Shown here: one piece after another, positions 10,783-21,100 of the stretch
Layout of the letters: every line of letters starts with the position of its first letter
Numbering within the stretch: position 1 is the first letter of the stretch
Origin: Ahaetulla prasina
Lineage: Eukaryota > Chordata > Lepidosauria > Squamata > Colubridae
Assembly: GCF_028640845.1 (NCBI RefSeq)
Contig: NC_080542.1
Coordinates: 61,455,064-61,519,063 of the forward strand
Direction of reading: 5' to 3'
Length of the DNA stretch: 64,000 bases
Notes under the pieces: generated by a model
What the model was told of the DNA's origin: nothing
Database searches by the model: none
The model's input: the letters and a program-made list of their open reading frames with translations, nothing else
Program-made: the position numbers and the translations under genes

Positions 10783-12483
10783 GCATAGATTAATAAACAG
10801 AATTTTAAATTATTTGTGACTATTGATTGCTTCAGGGAGAAAAATACATGAAAAAATTACCACATAGGAAGACAATAAATTATATTTCTCTGTGGCCATA
10901 GTCATTTATTTTCTTTCTGAGAAAAGCAACATAGCTAAAGTTGCCAGTGATCTCTGCGGCTGCCCATGTAACTATATACATTTGCAGCTCAGACTCATTT
11001 AAGTTTTGTAATGAGGAAAGACTTTACTCTTGCTGCATGACATCTTCCTCAAAAAAATCATGCTACCCTGGCCTATCAGATATTTGGGATCGAGTAAGAT
11101 GTTTGTGAAGCACAGCTGCAGATGAAGATACGATTTTAAAAATCTGGCAAATAAACCTCTTTTCCTGCAATAAGCTTTTTTCTTGCAATTTGGTTATCAG
11201 AAGACTGAAAACACTTAAGTTTTATAACCATCAGGAAACATGAGTAACTAAACCCTGAATTAGACTCTCTTTCCGCACTGTTGAAGATAATAACATTATA
11301 GCCTCAACTTTCTACTTTTACACAGTAATATACACTAGCCATTTGTATTACAAGAAATTTAGCTGATCAACAAGTTTCATTTTTTCTATCTCAAGTACAA
11401 AATCCAGAAGTGATTTCCAGGTGGAAACAAAATTAAAATGTTATTTGCTTTGAACAGAACAATCAATTTAACCATCTCTGTTTTTTTCCTTACTATAGGA
11501 AGTAATGTATATTTCTAGTTGCACTTTTTTTATTTTTATAGAGTGTTGTTTATATTCACAATCTTTATAGATTATCATTTATATTAATAAAATTCATTAA
11601 TCTCTTTCAGATTCTTTAACTTAAAGGGAAAAATCATTTTTAATCTCCATTTTAAAACTTTTAACTTTTTTTTTAAAAAATTCCTAAAATTAACAAATTT
11701 CTAGTACATCTTTTTAAAAACTTCGTCTTAACATGCATTCTTTCACATTCACTTTCAATAATATTTTACAAGCTTTATGAATTACTCAATATTTTATATA
11801 TAAAAGCGAAAAAAGAAAATCCCATTTTCAAACCCACTTTATAAACGCAAAACTACATTAGAGCTTTCTTCAGTTACATATATCAAACTGGTAAAAATCC
11901 ATCGGCACCAATAAGCACATTAAATTTAAGTCACTCCCTCCAGTTTATTCTCATAGAGTAAAATCTTTTTCTTCTCTGGAATGTCTATCAAGCAATTATA
12001 AATTCCTCTTTTTTTTAAGAGATCTCAAGTACCAAACCTGAGAGGAGGACTGGGCTAAAGAAAAGAAAGTCAGATATTTGATTTATTTAAACAATCAATT
12101 CATAAAACATTATGTGCTGGAGTCATTGAATGGCTGATGAATTTAAATGTTCATTTCCTTTTAGTCTTACTGGTGTACAGGAGTATGGTAATTTTGTAGA
12201 TCAGCCTACCCCTTCTTATGAAATTGTAAAGGAAAAGATTGAAATATTTTTAAGTGCTTTGAACACTTAAAAGGGGGTCATAAAAAAGATGAAACAAAAG
12301 CCCAGAATACTTTTTTAAAGATACCTTATACAGTGGAAGATATTGAGGGTAAATAAGAGTATTTAATGTTTTCATGTTATGTTAACTGTCACCACTGTAG
12401 CTGGACAGAGGTGAAGCTAATTTTGATTATTTGCTGTTATCTAGAGTGTGTGCTTGGTTTTGCACTCCAGATGTAATAGATGA
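10783..12483. other. Intergenic SUN3-pseudogene stretch
   Basis: AT-rich. Bases 11300-11460 share a diverged repeat with 780-950 (see there). No gene or structural RNA seen. Confidence 0.4.
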
Positions 12484-14456
12484 ACTTCAACTTCTCCAGG
12501 CTGGGCATGGTAGAATAATCTGACCAAAAACTTCATCACCAATGAGTACTTGCTGCTTTCCAGAAGGGTTTGAAAAGGCATGGTAGACTTTGATCTGGAT
12601 GAATTGAATTTCTACACTCGTGGCACTGACTATGGCATGGATTTCACCCTGCTTATGCCAGCTCTGAAGCTCCAGGACAAAAACCAGCTGGTCACCCTCA
12701 CCAGACATGGACATGGTGCTGCTTCACCTTGTGTCATTCCTGGCTGGGCTTGCGGATCTTTGAGGAAGGGACGATCAGCAAGTGGAAGGACTGTTGCACT
12801 GTCATGGAGCATCTCAACAAGACCACTAACAACTATTTCCCCACCAGCATGGCCAACTGATTTTTCAGGTCCACTAGCATGGTCCTTTCTGAGATTCAGA
12901 GAGGGATGCCCAAGGTGAAGAAGGTGGAGAAAAACAGTACCCTTGTTTCCATCATCCTGGGGTGCACAGCAGCCACATGTTGTACAACATTGTGCCCACG
13001 TGTCCTTCAAGATCAGGCCAGCTGACTTCTGGTGAGATTGGACACGAGGAGCAGGTCTCTGCACTCTTGTGCTGAGTTCTTCCTGTTGGTGGGCTCTGAA
13101 AGGAGCCAAAACCGCCCTGTAGGGATGGCAAAGCAAAGAGGGGCACCCTGTGAGTTCATGGAGAATCACAACTCTCCTGCCTGACTCAGGGCTTTCTTTT
13201 CCCTCTCAGCCACGAGGAGAAGAGGCAGCCTAAAGATGGCTGCCATGAAGCTGGGACAGCCAATAGAACAGCTAAGAATGTGCTGGAGCAGAGTAGGTGA
13301 GCAGTGTCTGGAACTGGGTGAGAGGATTCCTTCTTATTTAAAACATAACTCCAAAAAGAAAGCTTCTGGGAATGATTGATTAATTACGGGATACAAAGAA
13401 TTATGAACATCGTATTCTTTGAAGAGCGACTTTATGATTTTTGGAATTTAATGCATGGCACAGATGTAAAACTGGGAAATAATATACAAAGGATGAGTGA
13501 TCAAGACACCCAGGAAAAGGAGGAGCCAATTGAAAGAGCAGATGAAAAAACAGAACAGATAAACCAGCAAATAAAACAAGATGACAAGAAGGAGAGAACA
13601 ATAAAAATAATAATGGCTGATGAAACAAACCAAGGGGAAAATATTTTAAGAGATTTAAAAAGAGAACCAGAGATGCAGGAAGATATTTTTGAAAGGAAGA
13701 TAGGAGCATGAGTAGATATCTTGGAAACTAGGCAAGATCTGGCCAGCTGTAGCCCAGAGCTGGCTGATGAAGAACCACTTCTGGGATGGGAAGATCATTG
13801 AGGAAGAAGTCATCATCACCGTCCCTGCTTGTTCATACCAGGGCTGGAAGGGCGAATGGTGCCTATCCTTTGCCCGCAGCAAGGTGCAACTGAAGAATCT
13901 CCAGCAGCCTCATGCAAGCCTACCAGGCCTGCAAGGCCATCATCATCATCAAGGTGCTCTCGAGCCCCAAGGCCATCAGCCCTTACCACCTGTGCAGCAT
14001 CAAGCTCTGGGCCTGTGGCCAGCTGCCCGACAGCTCCTGCTGCAGGAGGATTATGCTGCCCACTTCCTGCTGGGCCTGATTGACGACCTGCAGCACTGCC
14101 TGGTGAACAAGACCCGGCCCAACTACTTCATCCCCCAGTGCAACATGTCGGAGTACCTCTCTGAGAAGATGGTCCTCCACACCCATAAGCTGTCCTCAGT
14201 ATGCTCTGATCCCGCCAAGCACCTCCAGAAGGCCATCAAGCATATCAAGGCTATCAACCAGCGGTACTGGAGCTTCAAAGGAGGGACAGCATCACCAGCA
14301 TCCCTTCTCCGCAGTCAGACAGAGAGGACGCCAACCAGCCCGATGACCGGCTGGCCAAAAAACTGCAGTAGCTGGAGGCTGAGAATTCTGACAAGTCCAT
14401 TTCATCAACTCTGACAATATCATGTGCCCCCACTTCAGAATGACAAATTCTTTTGA
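12484..14456 (+). pseudogene. MB21D2: MB21D2-like (Mab-21 domain) pseudogene, interrupted
   Basis: Translation in shifting frames matches MB21D2, a Mab-21/cGAS-fold protein: NEYLLL, then DFDLDELNFYTRGTDYGMDF, LMPALKLQDKNQ, RGMPKVKKVEKNSTLVSIIL, LMKNHFWDGKI, EDYAAHFLLGLIDDLQHCL and QPDDRLAKKLQ, with the stop-equivalent TGA at 14454-14456. About the first 65 codons are missing. It has an in-frame stop (GAATAATCT near 12510), several frameshifts and a TAG after KKLQ, so it is not functional. The 709-bp insert at 13025-13733 splits it. No poly(A) tail was found; because MB21D2 has very few exons, retrocopy and partial DNA duplication cannot be separated by lack of introns alone. Confidence 0.88.
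13025..13733 (+). mobile_element. L1-like 5'UTR/ORF1 fragment inside the pseudogene
   Basis: Flanked by AAGATCAGGCCAGCTG (13009-13024) and AAGATCTGGCCAGCTG (13734-13749), a 16-bp target duplication with one mismatch; removing the insert rejoins the MB21D2 reading. The interior has a GC-rich leader, then a Glu/Lys/Gln-rich ORF (13376-13711, with DQDTQEKEEPIERADEKTEQ) like a snake L1 ORF1 start. There is no poly(A) tail and no ORF2. Target-site structure is solid; the L1 identity is inferred. Confidence 0.6.
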
Positions 14457-15056
14457 GACACCCTCTGTTCCCCCAAGGCTTCTTGCCTACCCCATGGTAG
14501 GATCCCTTTCATTCACCTGGATTTACCTGGGTCTGTTTTGTTTGTCAACATATGAGGTCTGAGGGGAAGCCTGCAAGAGAGGGGGAGGTCCTGGGCTTGG
14601 ATTTGCTGCTACTCTAACTTAGGAGACAGGCCTGTTCCTAGACCACCTTGACTGTAGAGACACCTGGCTGTCTCCTTCAGCAAAAATTTCCCTCTACCTT
14701 CAGCACATCTCCTTTCTCTGATGAGAAGGGCTAGGTCCTTTTGGTGTAATTGGCTTCCTACCCCTTTCCCTGCTTTTGGAGGGTGACTGTGAGAAACGCC
14801 TGGTGAGTTAGCTGGTTCCTGCTGCTTGGCCAGTTCATCTGTGTGTCCCTGGGTTCACCGAGACCAAAACAAGGCAAGGAGTGATGATCCAATTGGTGTC
14901 TCTGAATCAAGTACCTTTTTCATCCCCTGATCTCCTTGAATCTAATTGTTCCACATCAGGGCTGGGCAGAACCAGAACCAGAACTGAGGGTCTTGCAAGT
15001 GAGATCCTGGACCAGTCAGTCTTAGCATGTGTCCTTAGTCAAAGCCTTACTTCCAA
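14457..15056 (+). other. Possible 3'UTR-derived part of the MB21D2 copy
   Basis: GC-richer than its surroundings and continuous with the pseudogene, so it may be copied 3' UTR. No poly(A) tract or AATAAA marks an end. No ORF of interest. Confidence 0.35.
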
Positions 15057-15124
15057 GTGATTAAAGGACAGGCTGTGAGAATGGTTCATGCACGCGCACA
15101 ACTGACCTTGCTTGCTGTGGCCTT

Positions 15125-15208
15125 TTATGTCTGTCTGTCTGTCTGTCCGTCCGTCCATTCATCCATCCATCATTGGTCTCTCTCTCTCCCTCCCTCCCTC
15201 TCTTTATA
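15125..15208. repeat. Compound microsatellite (TCTG/TCCG/TCCA/TCTC)
   Basis: TGTCTGTCTGTC passes into TCCG, ATCC and TCTC/TCCC units. The overlapping ORF is low-complexity and not a gene. Confidence 0.9.
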
Positions 15209-15224
15209 TTCTGTCTTCATTATT

Positions 15225-15480
15225 TTTGTAACTGAAGTGGTGAGCATACATAATATTCCTTCCTCGTTTCATATTTTCCTCACAACCCTCTGTGAATGGG
15301 TTGGGCTGGGAGCCCAAAGTCACCCAGCTGCCTTTCATACCTAAGGTGGGACTAGAACTCACCATCTCTTGGTGATTGGCCCAAAGTCACCCAGCCAGCT
15401 TTTGTGCTGAAGGCAGGACTAGAGCTCATTGTCTCCAGTTTTCTAGCCCGATATCTTACCAGTAGATCAAACTGAGGATT
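15225..15480 (-). mobile_element. tRNA-derived SINE with internal duplication
   Basis: CCCAAAGTCACCCAGC occurs twice (15311 and 15381), each followed by a GGNGGGACTAGA-like block, and the right end GATATCTTACCAGTAGATCA reads as a tRNA-like head on the minus strand. Same family as 1497-1725, with a partial tandem duplication. Confidence 0.5.
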
Positions 15481-15661
15481 TTTGGTCTTCATTTGGCAGG
15501 CCCTGAATCTGCCAAACAACCTTCTTTTCTCTGGCCTTGTATGGATGAGTGTGGCAGAGCCAACCTGGGTGATGCCTCCTTCCATTCAGGGTTGTGGAGC
15601 TGACAAGCATTCATCAGGGCAGCTCTGATGTTGGCAAGGAGATGAAAGGCCTGGGGGAGAG

Positions 15662-15804
15662 CAGGGGTCTCCAAAGTCATTATGCTCCAAATTCAGGAAG
15701 GGAAGGCTTCAACTTCAGCTTCCAGAATTCCCCAGCCAGCTGGCTGAATTATTCTGGGAATCTAGGTACACGGATCTTGAGGTTGCCAAATTTGGAGACC
15801 TCTG
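15662..15804. mobile_element. hAT-like foldback MITE (CAGGGGTCTCCAA), old copy
   Basis: Left end CAGGGGTCTCCAAAG, right end TTTGGAGACCTCTG, centre CAGAATTCCCCAGCCAGC. Target duplication no longer recognisable. Four more copies are at 17694, 18380, 24569 and 46680. Confidence 0.7.
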
Positions 15805-15850
15805 GACTAGATGGTCTAAAAGCTCCTTCCATTCTGTGATTGCTTTGATA

Positions 15851-16217
15851 CAGGTAGTCCTCAACTTATGACCACAATTGAGTCCAAAATTTCCTTTCCA
15901 AAGCAAGGCAATTGTGAAGTGAATTTTGCTCCATTTTATGACACATTTGCCATAGTTGTTAAGTGAATCACAGCAGTTAAGCGAATCTGGCTTCTCCCAT
16001 TGACTTTGCTTTTTGGAAGCTGGCTGAGGTTTCAAATGATGATCATCATGACTCGGAACACTGCAACTGTCGTAAATACGAGTCAGTTGCCAAGCATTTG
16101 AATTTTGATCACAGGGATGCTGCGATGGTCATGTGAAAAATGGTCATGTCTCTTTTTTTAGTGCATTGTAATTTTGAATGGTTGCTAAACAAATGGTTTT
16201 AAGTGGAGGATTACCTG
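15851..16217. mobile_element. TIR MITE, TA-flanked (CAGGTAGTCCTC family)
   Basis: Left end CAGGTAGTCCTCAACTTATG, right end AAGTGGAGGATTACCTG, TA at 15849-15850 and 16218-16219. Interior TTAAGTGAATCACAGCAG and CATTGACTTTGCTT are shared with 10402-10780. Confidence 0.8.
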
Positions 16218-16649
16218 TATAGCATTTTTCTTGGCACACATGAAGGCAGCCACACTGTTTTCCTAACTCAGCTAATGGAACCAACCTGGGCCTCCATGTC
16301 TTCAGCTCTTCCTGCAGCTTCAGAGCTAAGCTCCCAGAGTGTTGGGATTCCGACCCACACAGTCTGACCTTCTCAAGGCCAGTTGGAGGGTTCTGCCTTC
16401 AAATCCTCTAAAATTCATTGGCAGTAATGGGTGGTGGGTCTGCTTGAGGTACTCAACCAGAGAGCCCAGAGGGGCATGGAGTGCCCAAATGGCAGACCCT
16501 GGTGGCCAGGAGCCTCTGGAGTTTAGCTGCCTGAACTCCAGAACTGTCCTCTGGTCTTTTGGCAACTCAGAGGCTGAATTTCCAGCTCAAATGGATCCAA
16601 TTCTCTTGGAGGAAACACCCCTGCACACACCAGCTATGTGAACAAAACA
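16218..16649. other. Intergenic, unassigned
   Basis: Moderately GC-rich, with overlapping ORFs on both strands of up to 100 codons that show no recognisable domain; probably old repeat. Confidence 0.35.
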
Positions 16650-17440
16650 TGCTAGGTTGGATTAGTGATTCTTTGCCTAATGTAGGTAAAGCAGTGTTCC
16701 AATATCTAAGGGGCTGCCACAAAAAAGGGGACCACCTATTCTCCAAAGCCCCAGAGGCCGGGACAAGATGGAAACAATGGATGGAAACTAATCAAGGAAA
16801 GAAGCTATCTGGAATTAAGGAGAAACTTCCTAAACGTGAGGACAATTAACCAGTGGAACAGCTTGCTTCAGATGTAGGAGCTACATTTTATTTATTTATT
16901 TATTTATTTATCAATCATATATAAGATAACAGGTAAAAGTATAAACAAAATTAAGATACATGAAAAGAGTAAGTAAAAAGGACTATTAGGACAGGGATGG
17001 TAGGCATGCAGGTGCACTTATGCACACCCCTTACAAACCTCTTAGGAATGGGGTGAGGTCAACAGTAGACAGTTTAAGCTTAAAGTTTGGGGAGTTTGGG
17101 GAAGAAACCACAGTCAGGTAGTGCATTCCAGGCATTGACCACTCTGTTACTGAAGTCGTATTTTCTGCAATCGAGTGTGGAGCAGTTTACCTGGAGTTTG
17201 TATCTATTATTTGCTCGTGTTTTGTTGTGGTTGAAGCTGAAGTAGTCATTGACAGGTAGGACATTGTGGTAGATAATTTTATGTACTTTGCTTAGGTCAG
17301 TCATCACTGGAGGTTTTTAAGAAAAAACTAGGCAGTCACTTATCTGAAATATGATAGGTTCCCCTGGTCGAGCAGGGGTTTGGATTAGAAGACCACCAAG
17401 GTTCCTTCCAACTTTATCTTTCTCTTAGTAGGCATAATAA
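16650..17440 (+). mobile_element. CR1 LINE 3' part, split by another LINE
   Basis: Encodes the CR1 C-terminal pattern (FQYLRGCHKKGDHLFSKAPE) and continues after 17299 with CATCACTGGAGGTTTTTAAG, the normal CR1 continuation, ending AAGGTTCCTTCCAACTTT. Interrupted at 16884-17299. Confidence 0.8.
16884..17299 (-). mobile_element. 5'-truncated LINE inserted in CR1
   Basis: The minus strand encodes a reverse-transcriptase C-terminus (KIIYHNVLPVNDYFSFNHNK, LDCRKYDFSNRVVNAWN), the same family as 61040-61885. Its 3' tail is the AAATA repeat read as TTTAT at 16884-16911. CR1 sequence resumes immediately after, giving the insertion order. Confidence 0.8.
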
Positions 17441-18147
17441 GAAATGATTAGGTTAAGCTTTCTGCGAGCCCATCAGTTGTTGCTGCTGTTCGCCAGTCGG
17501 AACGGCGAAAACTTTCCGGAAAACTCCTAAATCGGGAGAACTGTAATCATCTTTTTTCTTTTAAAGCGTGTAACCTTTCCGGACCGCCAGTAAACAAAAT
17601 AAAGGAAAGTGAAACAAAAATTGAAGGGGGTGGGGAGAGGAGATACCGTTGGCAGCGATTCCTCTGTTCGCTTTCCGGGGTTTCACTGTAGAGCAGGGGT
17701 CTCCAACCTTGGCAACTTTAAGACTCGTGGACTTCAACTCCCAGAATTCCCCAGCCAGCTTTGCTGGCTGGGGAATTCTGGGAGTTGAAGTCCACGAGTC
17801 TTAAAGTTGCCAAGGTTGGAGACCCCTGCCGTAGATGGAAGAAAATGATGAAAAGTGTTCGTAGGATCAGAAATTGGCCTTTTGTCGGATCTGCAACATT
17901 TCAGATTCCCACTTAATTGGGATGGCCATGAGAGAGGTTACGAAACCGACTCCACCGGCCCAAATGGAGAAAGAAAGAAAGACAGCTATCGCAGGACAAG
18001 AACTCTGTGGTTGTTTTTGCATAAACTCCCCACGACCTGCCCCTAAGACGCCTAAAACGGGAACCGGAAGTGCACTTGCCTCCCTTCTTCTCTATGGTTG
18101 ATTGGAGGACGGCGAGCGGGAGCCCCGACGCCGAAGCCGTTGCTGTC
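17441..18147 (+). promoter_or_regulatory. HUS1: HUS1 upstream promoter region
   Basis: CpG-richer than the flanks and without a TATA box near the start. ACCGGAAGTG (18063-18072) fits an ETS/GABP site and GATTGG (18100-18105) is an inverted CCAAT box, 76 and 43 bases before the ATG, typical of housekeeping promoters. GCGAAAACTTTCCGG (17503-17517) is a further CpG-bearing block. A hAT MITE occupies 17694-17828. Transcription start and site use are inferred. Confidence 0.55.
17694..17828. mobile_element. hAT-like foldback MITE in HUS1 promoter region
   Basis: Near-perfect palindrome: CAGGGGTCTCCAACCTTGGC with its complement at the other end, and CCCAGCCAGC around the centre. Flanks CTGTAGAG and CCGTAGAT match at 6 of 8 positions, as for an aged 8-bp hAT duplication. 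The arms are almost identical, so this copy is young or arm-converted. Confidence 0.85.
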
Positions 18148-18199
18148 ATGCGGTTTCGAGCGAAGATTGTAGACGTGGGGTGTCTCAATCATTTCAGCC
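18148..18199 (+). CDS. HUS1: HUS1 exon 1 (coding part)
   Basis: ATG at 18148 starts [17 protein letters not shown]; the exon ends one base into a codon before GTGAGT. This is the first strand of the PCNA-like fold. Confidence 0.95.
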
Positions 18200-21100
18200 G
18201 TGAGTAGAGCGCGTGAAAAAGGCTCCAGCTCAGCTGGAAGGAAAAAAAAAAGCGCATTGGAAAGAGGGTACTCGGTTTTGCCTCCCCCCTCCGTGGTTGC
18301 TTTGACCGGCTGTCCGCCCGATTTGCAGTTTTTTAAAGAAGGGGCTCTTTTCTATCGAAAGAGCGGGCTTCCTCCGAGACAGGGCTCTGCAAACTTGGCT
18401 CTTTTAAGACTTGTGGACTTCAACTCCCAGAGTTCCTCCGCCAGCAAAGCTGGCTGAGGAACTCTGGGAGTTGAAGTCCACAAGTCTTAAAAGAGCCAAG
18501 TTTGCAGAGAGAGCCCTGCTCTGAGAGTATAAAGGTCTTCAAGGAAAATGCCAAGCCTTCTGCTGGGAACGGAAATAGAAGCGTAGCTATTGATTAAATG
18601 AAATAAAGTGTTTCATTTATTTGGCCGTCCATCTGTTTGTTCCATCTACCGAGGACAATAGATCCATAGCTGTCAGATGAATTGGATTAAACCAAGCAGA
18701 TACATATTCTTTCCAGCGATTTTGCTTCCCAGAGCGTGCTAAACTCGAATCAAACAAGCCGAATACTCGGGCAATGTGTGTGTAGTGCAGGAAGAATTTC
18801 ATGTTTTCATTCTGCCGTTGGAGAGGTAAAAATTACAGAGAAAATAAAAAAAAAAATTACAGGGATACTTCAAAACTTGCAGCTTATCTGTAATGAGTCT
18901 ATTAGTACTATGTTATCTCAAAGACTCTCCTTTTACTCCTCCATGATTAGCAAACATTGAGTGAGATATAAAAATTGCTTGTTAATTATGTCAATAAAGC
19001 CACTTATAAAAATTCAGTCACAATTGCACATGGGTAAATAGATGGGGGGGGGGGAAACTATTACAGTGATTATAAATTTGGCTCCAAAGCTTCTTTGTTA
19101 ATCTTACAGAAGTGATAACTTAATATTTTAGTGATGGGATATTACTGGAGTCCAGTAATTTTTAATGCAACTTCCAAATTAACCCTTAATTATGCCTGTT
19201 TGGAAATGAGGTTTCACCTTTTATTTTTGTTCCTTTGACTAAAGATGTTCTATTATACAGAGATATTAAGAAAGTATGTTGTAAAATGTACTGTCTTGAC
19301 AGGTGTGATAAGCACAATTGCCAAGTTAGCTAAAACCTGTATCCTGCGGCTTACTTTGGATAAACTTTACTTCATCCTCAGTGACAAAGTGGCAAATGGA
19401 GGTGTTAGCATGTGGTGTGAGCTTAACCAGGTAAGAGTCCAGGGGTGAAAAATATTAAAAATAAGAGCCTTGGGGCTCTTTGCTACTCTTTTTTTTTTCT
19501 TGGCAACTTTTTGGAAATCTGGGCTGGCTGAGGAGCGAGATGAGCTGCAGTGGCAGCTTTGCTGAAGATAACCTTCGTCTCCCTCACACGACCCCCTGGC
19601 CGGGTGTAGTGGGGCCAGTAGGGTGCGAACGTGCGAAATACTCTCCTCAAGCGAGTGGAGTGGTGCCACCAGCAGCGTTGATTGAAAAGAATCCTCTGGG
19701 TGGCTTTAAATCTTGCACAGGGGACTTTCATTGCCCAGAGGATGCTTTTTAATCAACACTGCTGAAGGAATAAAGAAGCTCAGGGCAGTAGGAAAAGGAG
19801 GCTGGCCCCACTGAACCTTACATGCCCACCCCTGGGATCATGCTCAGAGAAAGCCAGAGCCCCCTCGCCAAACACTTGCCTGTCAGCCCGGTCAACCCGC
19901 CCGCTCCGCACACCTTCGCTGTGCTTTGGCCGAGCCCAGTCGCTCACTTGAGGAGGGTATCCCCGCTTGTGCGAGCCTTCCCGGCCCCGCAACAACTGAC
20001 CAGGGGGTCGCAGGAGGAGGAGGAGGAGGGTTGTCTTTGATGAAACTGCGTGTTGCCAACACTTGGTGTAGGTAGAGTAGAGAGGGGGAAATTGCTGGAA
20101 TTGCCTTGGCAATCAAAAGTGATTTCTGATATGCTTTCTACTACAAAATAACGCAGGTGGTCGGTGCTCATAAAAGAACTTAACTACTTTTCAAAAAAAA
20201 AAAAATACAACCCCAGCATGATTACACAAAGAACTTTCTGATAAACTGAAAGACAAAAAGACTAAGTAGAAAAAATGGAGAAAGACATAACTAAGAAACT
20301 AGCTTATAGCCCTAATCTGCAAAGATGAAAGCTAAGGCTCAAAATGAAATAAGACTTGCAATAATTGACAAAAACAATACAGTTTGTTTCAACATAAAAA
20401 AACAAGGAAAAAAGTCAAGGAAACAATTGGTCCAATAATGAGAGAAGACAGCAAAGAAATAATGGGCAGTGGAGAGAAATCAGAGCTACTTAATTCATTT
20501 TTTGCATTTGTCTTCATGGAAAAAGATAATGCAGCTCAGCCTATCAAAAATTTAGATAGACTACAAATACAAATTAAAATAAAAATATGATAAGAAAATA
20601 CCTGTCTGATCTAGATGAGTTCAAATTATCGGGACCTGAAAGATTACATCCCATAGTTCTAACAGAGTAGCAAATGTGATCTTAGAATCTTTGAACCATA
20701 TTTTTCCAAGATTCTGGAGAACCTGGGAACTGCCAGAGGATTGGAAAAGAGCTTATATGGATCCCACCTTCAAAAAAGAAAAAAAAATAGATCCAGGAAA
20801 CCAGAGACCAATCTTCCTGACATCAATATTTGGGAAGATATGCAACAGATCTGTGAACATCTAGAAGCAAGCAAAGTTATAACCAGAAGCCAAAATGGGT
20901 TTGCCAAAAACATCATGCTAAACAAAGATTATTTCATTCTTTGACAAAGTGACTAAATTGATGGACCAGTGAAATGCAGTAGACATAGAATACTGGGATT
21001 TCATAAGGCATTTGACAAAATAGACCAAAACCTATTTCTTGGTAAGCTAAAAAAATGTGGGATACACAGCATCATCACCTGATGGATTTATAACTGACTG

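Noticed and set aside
15057..15344. 95-codon ORF
   Set aside because: Made of a TCTG/TCCA/TCTC microsatellite.
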